Origin: an uncultured Burkholderiales bacterium
GTDB lineage: Bacteria > Pseudomonadota > Gammaproteobacteria > Burkholderiales > Burkholderiaceae_C
Length of the DNA stretch: 64,000 bases
Direction: 5' to 3'
Assembly: GCA_903844385.1 (NCBI GenBank)
Contig: CAIMTJ010000033.1
Coordinates: 1 to 64,000 of the forward strand
The position numbers and the translations under genes were made by a program. Positions 62,829-64,000 of this stretch are shown here, piece by piece. Within the stretch, counting starts at the first letter, position 1, and every line of letters starts with the position of its first letter. The notes under the pieces were generated by a model. The model was not told the origin of the DNA. It did not search any database and saw nothing but the letters and a program-made list of their open reading frames with translations.

Positions 62829-64000
62829 TTTTATTTTTTTCCTGCTGGCCTTGGGGCTGGTGCTGGGGGTGGTGGCGGTGTTGGCGAGGTCGATGCGCCA
62901 AGGTCTGTCGCAGGCCCAAGGCGTGTCGGGTGAACTTCACACCCCCACTCACCCAGATGGCGCCCCAGGTGTTTCGAGCGAGAACCCGCACCAGGGGTCT
63001 GAAGCACCGGATCAACCGATGGCGCAAGACGCGCGACAAACGCTCTTGGCGCAAGCGCAGATCTTTCGTGCGCAGTTGCGCGAGCTTGAAAGCGAGCGAG
63101 ACGCGGGTCTCTTGAGTGAGGATGATTTTGCCCATGCCCACGATGAGCTGGCCAGACGTTTACTCGAAGACACTCAAGGGCTGGGGGTGGCACCCGCCCA
63201 AGTGGCGCCGACGGCGGCGAATTCTGCCAAGCCCGCAAGCACTGCTACAGTGACAGCGAGCCTGTGGCTGCAGCGCAGCCTTTCGTTTTGGTGGAGTGTG
63301 GGTTTGACCAGTTTTTTGATCTTGTCCTCGCTCACGCTCTACGCCACGTTGGGTGAGCCGGATGCGTTGATGGCCTCAAGTGCAGGCTCAGCCGACGAGA
63401 GCGCCATGCAGCAAGGCCATGGCGCGAGCGCAGAGGATTTGAGCGCCATGGTCAATGATTTGAATGCGCGCTTGAAAAAGGAGCCCAACAGCGCGGATGA
63501 CTGGCTCATGCTCGCTCGCGTGCAGCGCACCCGTGAGCATTACGATGAGGCCAATGAGGCGTTCAAGCGCAGTTTGGCGCTCAGCCAAAACACCGACGTG
63601 TTGATCGAGCGCGCCGAGGTGCTCGCCTTAAAGCAGCAAGGCCAGTTTGAAGGTGAGCCCCAGCAAATCATCGACACCGTCTTGAAAGCCGACCCCGACC
63701 AAGCCAACGCCTTGCTGCTCGCGGGCAGTGCTGCCTTTGCGCAAGGGCAATTCAAACTGGCGCTACAGCGCTGGACTCGGGTGAGGAAAGGCATGGACAA
63801 CCAAGCGCCCCAGGCGCAAACCCTCGATCAAGTGATTGCCATGGCCGCCCAGCGCGCCGGCCTGTCCGTGCCGACCCCGCCAGGCAACCCCAAGCCCACT
63901 GCTGCTGCTGGGCCCGCTCTTGCAAGCGGTGTCAGTGGCGCCATTTCGGGTCGGGTGAGTTTGACCCCGGCGCTGTTGGCGCAAGTCTCACCCACCGACA
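62818..64000 (+). CDS. ccmI: Cytochrome c biogenesis protein CcmI, partial (runs off the right edge)
   Basis: Apocytochrome chaperone of the heme lyase complex. It begins with a GTG at 62818 (VVSNFIFFLLALGLVLGVVAVL helix); AAGG is 6 bases upstream and the start overlaps ccmH by 11 bases. ATG at 62812 is in frame but touches the ribosome site. A second helix (SLSFWWSVGLTSFLILSSL) lies near residue 160. TPR-like repeats begin near 210 (DLSAMVNDLNARLKKEPNSADDWLMLARVQRT) and continue to about 340. The frame is open to base 64000, so the C-terminus is missing. A Pro/Gly/Ala-rich linker appears before the edge. Confidence 0.9.
   Translation, partial: MVSNFIFFLLALGLVLGVVAVLARSMRQGLSQAQGVSGELHTPTHPDGAPGVSSENPHQGSEAPDQPMAQDARQTLLAQAQIFRAQLRELESERDAGLLSEDDFAHAHDELARRLLEDTQGLGVAPAQVAPTAANSAKPASTATVTASLWLQRSLSFWWSVGLTSFLILSSLTLYATLGEPDALMASSAGSADESAMQQGHGASAEDLSAMVNDLNARLKKEPNSADDWLMLARVQRTREHYDEANEAFKRSLALSQNTDVLIERAEVLALKQQGQFEGEPQQIIDTVLKADPDQANALLLAGSAAFAQGQFKLALQRWTRVRKGMDNQAPQAQTLDQVIAMAAQRAGLSVPTPPGNPKPTAAAGPALASGVSGAISGRVSLTPALLAQVSPTD

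Overview
The window looks like chromosomal DNA of a betaproteobacterium of the order Burkholderiales, most likely a Comamonadaceae-type organism. This rests on recognisable families and local gene orders: ispB / rplU-rpmA-obgE-proB; hemA-prfA-prmC-grxD; ubiE-Tim44-ubiJ-ubiB; fmdB-DUF502-aspS; nudB-EEP-clsB; rhodanese-grxC-secB-gpsA; DUF3460-scpA; and a System I cytochrome c maturation operon. No insertion sequence, prophage, CRISPR array or rRNA operon was seen. One tRNA gene is cut by the left edge.

Layout. 1-5 kb: the 5' half of a tRNA-Pro(CGG), then a visibly AT-richer block with a short RNB-type ribonuclease, an orphan methyltransferase, a possible 42-residue small protein and a large flagellin with no other flagellar genes nearby. 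5-12.5 kb: octaprenyl diphosphate synthase, divergent from ribosomal proteins L21/L27, the Obg GTPase (with a histone-H1-like Lys/Ala/Pro tail), glutamate 5-kinase, RppH and prolyl-tRNA synthetase. 12.5-16.5 kb (minus strand): hemA, prfA, prmC, grxD. 16.5-21.3 kb: a small membrane protein, a 1290-residue FAD/Fe-S/CCG oxidoreductase and a DUF971 protein. 21.5-25.8 kb: ubiquinone genes ubiE, a Tim44-like protein, ubiJ and ubiB, mostly overlapping. 25.9-30.6 kb: a sodium:solute symporter, an FmdB zinc-ribbon protein, DUF502 and aspS.

30.6-33.1 kb is the most accessory-looking part. A DUF3237 gene diverges from a VOC (HPPD-like) gene overlapping an AP-endonuclease-2-type TIM-barrel gene, with a perfect operator-like palindrome in the divergent gap. 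The last two resemble the two halves of QuiC-type 3-dehydroshikimate dehydratases, split and in reversed order. 33.1-38.2 kb: nudB, an EEP phosphodiesterase, clsB, folE coupled to a BLUF blue-light sensor, and DUF429. 38.2-41.5 kb (minus): ThiF/MoeB-type E1, CtpA protease and gpmA. 41.5-45.7 kb: rhodanese, grxC, secB and gpsA, then scpA and DUF3460 on minus. 45.8-53.6 kb: a SulP transporter behind metG, the P-loop scaffold ApbC/Mrp, ArsC-type arsenate reductase and an MsbA-like ABC exporter. 53.8-56.5 kb: a NUDIX hydrolase, NnrU and a Bug/TctC solute-binding protein. 56.6 kb to the end: ccmABCDEFGHI, with ccmI running off the right edge.

Most of the sequence is housekeeping. The ccm genes deliver heme and reduce apocytochrome cysteines for c-type cytochromes, the ubi genes build the quinone that feeds that chain, and hemA starts heme synthesis. 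FolE and NudB are the first two steps of folate synthesis. Points that deserve attention are the modified tails of Obg and FmdB, the duplicated domain and leader hairpins of the flagellin, the inserted DUF3237/VOC/TIM-barrel cassette, the folE-BLUF coupling, and several short tandem or inverted repeats.
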